Under the pieces are notes generated by a model. That model had not been told where the DNA came from, did not search any database, and saw nothing but the letters and a program-made list of their open reading frames with translations. A stretch of 57,286 nucleotides of DNA from Nitrosomonas communis (lineage in GTDB: Bacteria; Pseudomonadota; Gammaproteobacteria; Burkholderiales; Nitrosomonadaceae). This document shows positions 54,470-57,286 of the stretch, one piece after another; position 1 is the first letter of the stretch; each line of letters opens with the position of its first letter. Both the position numbers and the translations under genes were made by a program. The stretch lies in the NCBI RefSeq assembly GCF_900114745.1, contig NZ_FOUB01000022.1, positions 1 to 57,286 on the forward strand, given 5' to 3'.

Positions 54470-54901
54470 ATGGAAATGAGAAAATATATAGAAATGGGCG
54501 AAAAGAAAGCCGGAAAACAAATCGAATTGGCTAGAATCCTGAACGTAAGAGACAGTACATTAAGACTTGCTAAATTAGGTAACAACGGATTACCAGACGC
54601 AATTTGCATCAAGCTTGCCGATTATATTGAAGTTGATCGGTTAGAAGTGATTGCAGCTAGTAATCTAGTAACAGAAAAAGATGAAGAAAGAAGAAGAATT
54701 TTTGAAAGCTGTTTCAAGAAAACAAGCAATGCTGCAGCAAGCATAGCTACGGTAATTTTATTAACTACAGTATTGACCCTCTCCCCCATCAAATCTGTAC
54801 AAGCGGCTAGTCTTGGGGACACCAAGCTTTCAGCAATGTATATTATGTTAAAACGAATTATCGTAGAAGAAATTCCAAAAAAACATCGGATAGATTTTTA
54901 G
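54470..54901 (+). CDS. DUF3693-family regulator running through the attachment site
   Basis: The 143-residue frame has an N-terminal helix-turn-helix (residues 15-58: I-E-L-A-R-I-L-N-V ... A-D-Y-I-E-V-D). A membrane-like stretch follows (about 88-103, I-A-T-V-I-L-L-T-T-V-L). DUF3693 is typical of Xer-using phages. Residues from S-A-M-Y-I-M-L on are encoded by the dif-like site and beyond; a one-base difference from the left-end tail ends it early at 54901. It faces the ssDNA-binding gene across the operator array, so it is the likely phage repressor. Confidence 0.72.
   Translation: MEMRKYIEMGEKKAGKQIELARILNVRDSTLRLAKLGNNGLPDAICIKLADYIEVDRLEVIAASNLVTEKDEERRRIFESCFKKTSNAAASIATVILLTTVLTLSPIKSVQAASLGDTKLSAMYIMLKRIIVEEIPKKHRIDF
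54826..54853 (+). other. Second dif-like attachment site, junction of prophages 1 and 2
   Basis: It has the same centre TGTATA (54837-54842) and a near-identical XerD arm TTATGTTAAAA (54843-54853, 10/11). The XerC arm GCTTTCAGCAA matches dif at only a few positions. This is expected for a phage attP-derived half-site in a Xer-integrated array. Distance between XerD arms is 10,437 bp, the length of prophage 1. Confidence 0.75.
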
Positions 54902-55003
54902 AATATATTTTTAGATTATTCTCAAGATTGATCCAACCAGATTTATCACTCAAAGTTTAGCTCCCCTGCGATAACCCTATTCCTGACAAGCCATATCAAC
55001 CTA

Positions 55004-55023
55004 GATGATAGATACTTATCATC
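55004..55023. promoter_or_regulatory. Inverted repeat upstream of second DUF3653 copy
   Basis: GATGATA and TATCATC with a 6-bp spacer, identical to 44568-44587 and at the same distance from the start codon. Confidence 0.5.
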
Positions 55024-55088
55024 ATTCTTTTAAAAGCATCACCCTGATTTTCGTTTTGCAATGATTTTGCCTTAAGGAGGCAAATAGA

Positions 55089-55516
55089 ATGGACGACTTA
55101 ATGAAAAGTATAAACAGTCTAGAAATTGAGAAAATAACGGGTGAAAGTCAAGAAACTATTAAGCGCTGGAAGAAAGGAACAAAGAAGATCCCTGAATCAG
55201 CTATCAGGCTATTAAAGCTGTATGTCAATGGTGATGCTACTGCTTTGTTAGGCAAAGATTGGGAGGGTCATGTTTTCAAAGACGGAATGCTGTTTGTGCC
55301 TGAATGGCGGCGTGGTTTCACTCCAGGTGAAATTAGAGCTTATTCTGGAAATGTCAGCTTGTTGCAAGCCTTGAAAGTGAAATACGGTTATTAAAGAGAC
55401 AGCTTGAAGAAAGTAACGCAGAAATCGAAGCACTAGAAATTAGAGCAGATTTTTACAGGCGACAAGTGATACTTGAAAGTCGTTTTGGTTTGATATTACA
55501 AAGAAGCTTTTCTTAG
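55089..55516 (+). pseudogene. DUF3653 gene, second prophage copy, frameshifted
   Basis: The first 90 codons are nearly identical to the gene at 44654. A one-base loss near 55341 (TATTC in place of ATGTTC) leads to a stop at 55394. The coiled-coil end continues in the other frame (E-I-E-A-L-E-I-R-A-D-F-Y, then I-L-Q-R-S-F-S) to TAG 55514-55516. The whole block 54837-55516 repeats 44400-45082. Confidence 0.8.
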
Positions 55517-55554
55517 TAAATCTAAATCAAAATATAGTACTGATAATTTCCAAA

Positions 55555-55587
55555 ACGACTGCTTCAATCAGGTCAGGCGTTTTTTTC
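55555..55587 (+). terminator. Terminator between DUF3653 and Zot in prophage 2
   Basis: ACGACTG (55555-55561) pairs with CAGGCGT (55574-55580) with one mismatch, followed by seven T. A related hairpin and T-run follow the third DUF3653 relic at about 56998-57030. In prophage 1 this terminator is missing because cargo begins there. The Zot stop codon of copy 2 overlaps the stem. Confidence 0.65.
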
Positions 55588-56230
55588 GACCGTTTTTGGC
55601 GCTTCTTTTTCCTTTTTGATTTCTTCCTGTTTTGCAACATCCTCACCCGTAACACGCGATTTGATGCGATCTATAGCCATATACGCCATTAATGGTGCAA
55701 GTATGATGGCTGCGATAGATGCCCAGAATTTGAGAGGTATTTTTTTGCTCTGTTTAGTATGAATAGATGCTGATTCGTACAGATCGAACGCTTTTGTCGG
55801 CAATTTATAAACGCTTTCAACTGCATTTTCTTTTGATGTTTTAAGGCGTGGCGTACTGCAATATTCTGACCATTCATAGATACGTCTCCCCTTCCATGTG
55901 GGCGTGATGTGTAAATGCTTTTCGACCAGTCCTAGTACGTCAGAATGTATGTAGCTGGGTGTTTGCGCGACTATATAGATATCAAGGTCGTGATGACGGT
56001 GCTCTCTTAGGTATTCGATATCTTCTGACGCTTTGGCACGTCCAGCAGCTGGCCAGAGCTTGTAGGCTTCGTCAATAACGATGAGTGAGCCTTCTGCAAA
56101 ATTATTCAGTTCATAGATTCGGTCTGATTCGTCGAATACTTCCGGATTTTTGCATGTGCGCTCGTGCCACTTTGAGATATCAGAATATTTTTTAACTATG
56201 GTGGGTATTTTTATTGAAATTGGAACTGTC
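55573..56230 (-). pseudogene. zot: Zot gene, second prophage copy, N-terminus deleted
   Basis: From about 56230 the minus strand reads I-K-I-P-T-I-V-K-K-Y-S, then S-L-I-V-I-D-E-A-Y-K-L-W-P, close to copy 1. A membrane segment follows (F-W-A-S-I-A-A-I-I-L-A-P), then a short Lys/Glu-rich end. The Walker A part is missing: upstream the frame continues to 56418 into unrelated sequence. It also lacks the periplasmic Cys domain seen in copy 1, so the two phages differed. It cannot be functional. Confidence 0.75.
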
Positions 56231-56358
56231 GTTGATTCGTCCTGAAGCAGTGCGCTTTGTTTTTGAAAAGAAATTAAAAGAAGCAGCCGCTGCCACGGAT
56301 TTAAATTGGCGACCCGAAGATTACGCGCTGGCCGAAGCCTATTTCGCGCACAATTCAT
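56206..56358 (+). pseudogene. Unidentified C-terminal coding fragment at the Zot deletion edge
   Basis: A plus-strand frame reads L-S-L-I-R-P-E-A-V-R-F-V-F-E-K-K-L-K-E-A-A, then L-N-W-R-P-E-D-Y-A-L-A-E-A-Y-F, ending at TAA. It looks like the end of a bacterial protein, but I do not recognise it. Its left boundary coincides with the lost part of Zot copy 2, so a foreign fragment was probably joined there. Confidence 0.35.
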
Positions 56359-56374
56359 AAGGCGCACTGCATAG

Positions 56375-56590
56375 CGCCGGACGTTCAAGAATGTCCCTGA
56401 TTGCAACAATAATGGCATTCTGGAACCGCTTAGCCCATCGATAAAAACCTTTAATAGTTACGAAGGGGCATTACGAATTAGCATTTTCTATAATACAGTT
56501 ACTTGCACTGTACAGCTTAAATCATATGAACGATTAGCTGCATTTGGAATACCGATAGAAATATCAACCTATCCTACTTTAGATGAATGA
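56375..56590 (+). pseudogene. Unidentified coding fragment (about 71 residues)
   Basis: The frame reads N-V-P-D-C-N-N-N-G-I-L-E-P-L-S, then R-I-S-I-F-Y-N-T-V-T-C-T-V and F-G-I-P-I-E-I-S-T-Y-P-T-L-D-E before TGA 56588-56590. There is no start codon. The pattern of beta strands looks genuine, but no family comes to mind. Confidence 0.3.
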
Positions 56591-56799
56591 ATCGATTTTT
56601 GACAGCAGATAAACAATTTGTACGTTACTTGAATAATCAGTACCAAATAACGTGCAAATTTTAAGTAAACCGTTAAAAAATCAGAACCGGGGGCAACCAT
56701 GCTTCCCTGCATGACTGTGGATGGTTCTGGGTACATGACTAAATACCGCATCTCAAGATATGCATCATACTCCATGACAAACCATATAGGGACTGGAGA

Positions 56800-56831
56800 G
56801 TGAGCAACTGCAACTAGTTGGGATTGCTCAC
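56800..56831. repeat. Perfect inverted repeat near the third prophage relic
   Basis: GTGAGCAA (56800-56807) pairs with TTGCTCAC (56824-56831), 16-base loop. It could be a terminator or an IS-end scar. The rest of 56591-56856 shows only another imperfect hairpin (CAGAACC/GGTTCTG, near 56685-56730). Confidence 0.4.
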
Positions 56832-56856
56832 ATTCAATCTTGATTACTGATGAAGT

Positions 56857-56961
56857 AGTAATGCAGAAATTGAAGCACTAGAAATTAGGGCTGATTTTTA
56901 TAGAAGGCAAGTTATACTTGAAAGCCGTTTTGGGTTGATGTTACAGAAGAGTTTTTCTTAA
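56857..56961 (+). pseudogene. DUF3653 gene, third copy, C-terminal relic
   Basis: The frame reads S-S-N-A-E-I-E-A-L-E-I-R-A-D-F-Y-R-R-Q and ends K-S-F-S before TAA 56959-56961. It matches the ends of the other two copies. The 5' part, promoter and dif site of this copy are gone, so a deletion joined unrelated DNA to it. Confidence 0.75.
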
Positions 56962-57286
56962 TAAATTTAAAACAAACTAAAGTACCGGTAATTCCAAAAA
57001 CGTCTGATTCAATCAAGTCAGGCATTTTTTAGACCGCAGAACAGTTGATTTGATATACCTTCATAAGAGAAAGCGTTAAACAAAAAATATATCTGGCCAC
57101 TAATTGGGGTAATTCTCGGGGGTTTTACCACAAGAATTTTATAATGAAATTAACCATACTTCTAAAAGTAGCGATAATTCAATTATAAATACACTACTGT
57201 CCGGTTAACCCTAAACTCTTGAGAGATAAAGCCTGAGTGGGCTTGGGGATGGAGTAAAATTGATGTGTTCGAAACAGCAATTTTCC
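56962..57286. other. Window end: terminator-like hairpin and possible IS start
   Basis: A hairpin followed by T-run (about 56998-57030) matches the DUF3653 terminator of prophage 2. After it no intact gene is visible. The motif ACTGTCCGGTTAA near 57205 resembles an IS terminal sequence, with a possible transposase start cut by the window edge; this is only a guess. Confidence 0.35.

Overview
The window looks like a betaproteobacterial chromosome with moderate to low GC, most plausibly a Nitrosomonas-type ammonia oxidiser. This is inferred from the mix of core genes (hslO, DUF3422, pnp/rpsO, lipB/lipA), a Tat-secreted tyrosinase, ovothiol biosynthesis genes and many IS relics. No rRNA or complete tRNA gene was seen.

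Region 1 (1-8.7 kb) holds the end of an IS200/IS605 transposase, broken transposases (DDE type, IS3, ISNCY-like, IS481), a decayed tyrosine integrase, a tyrosinase with a small secreted partner, a BON lipoprotein, a membrane-anchored lytic transglycosylase and an RlmK-like methyltransferase. Region 2 (9-29.5 kb) is mostly housekeeping and stress genes: hslO, a DUF3422 membrane protein, pnp, rpsO, a response regulator/histidine kinase pair, an NhaC-type antiporter, a stand-alone TIR-like gene, an ovoA-ovoB pair, dinB, a DUF72 gene, a thioesterase and hrpA. Two families of short inverted-repeat elements (MITE-like) lie between these genes.

Region 3 (29.6-39.3 kb) is a defence island: a type I restriction-modification operon in the order hsdR-hsdS-(TIR+TPR gene)-hsdM, then a secreted amidohydrolase and a relic of a second hsdM. 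REP-like palindromes have been absorbed in frame into hsdR and hsdM. Region 4 (39.6-43.5 kb) is the compact cluster dacC-dat-ybeD-lipB-lipA, linking wall D-amino acid metabolism to lipoate synthesis.

Region 5 (43.5-57.3 kb) is the most unusual. A near-perfect XerC/XerD dif site (44389-44416) starts a tandem array of filamentous-phage (inovirus) prophages. Prophage 1 runs to a second dif-like site at 54826-54853. It carries ssDNA-binding, replication, coat, minor coat, adsorption, DUF2523 and Zot genes on the minus strand, and DUF3653 and DUF3693 genes on the plus strand. A partial second copy begins at the second site and a relic of a third follows. Comparing copies 1 and 2 shows that about 3.7 kb of cargo, an OLD-family ATPase/TOPRIM nuclease and a membrane-anchored retropepsin-like protease, sits between DUF3653 and Zot in copy 1 only. 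The region also has a duplicated nested-hairpin element flanking the protease, a tandem double-hairpin module between the replication and coat genes, a three-operator array, two micro-ORFs, and a regulator gene whose reading frame crosses the dif/attachment site. Integration should therefore change the C-terminus of that protein.
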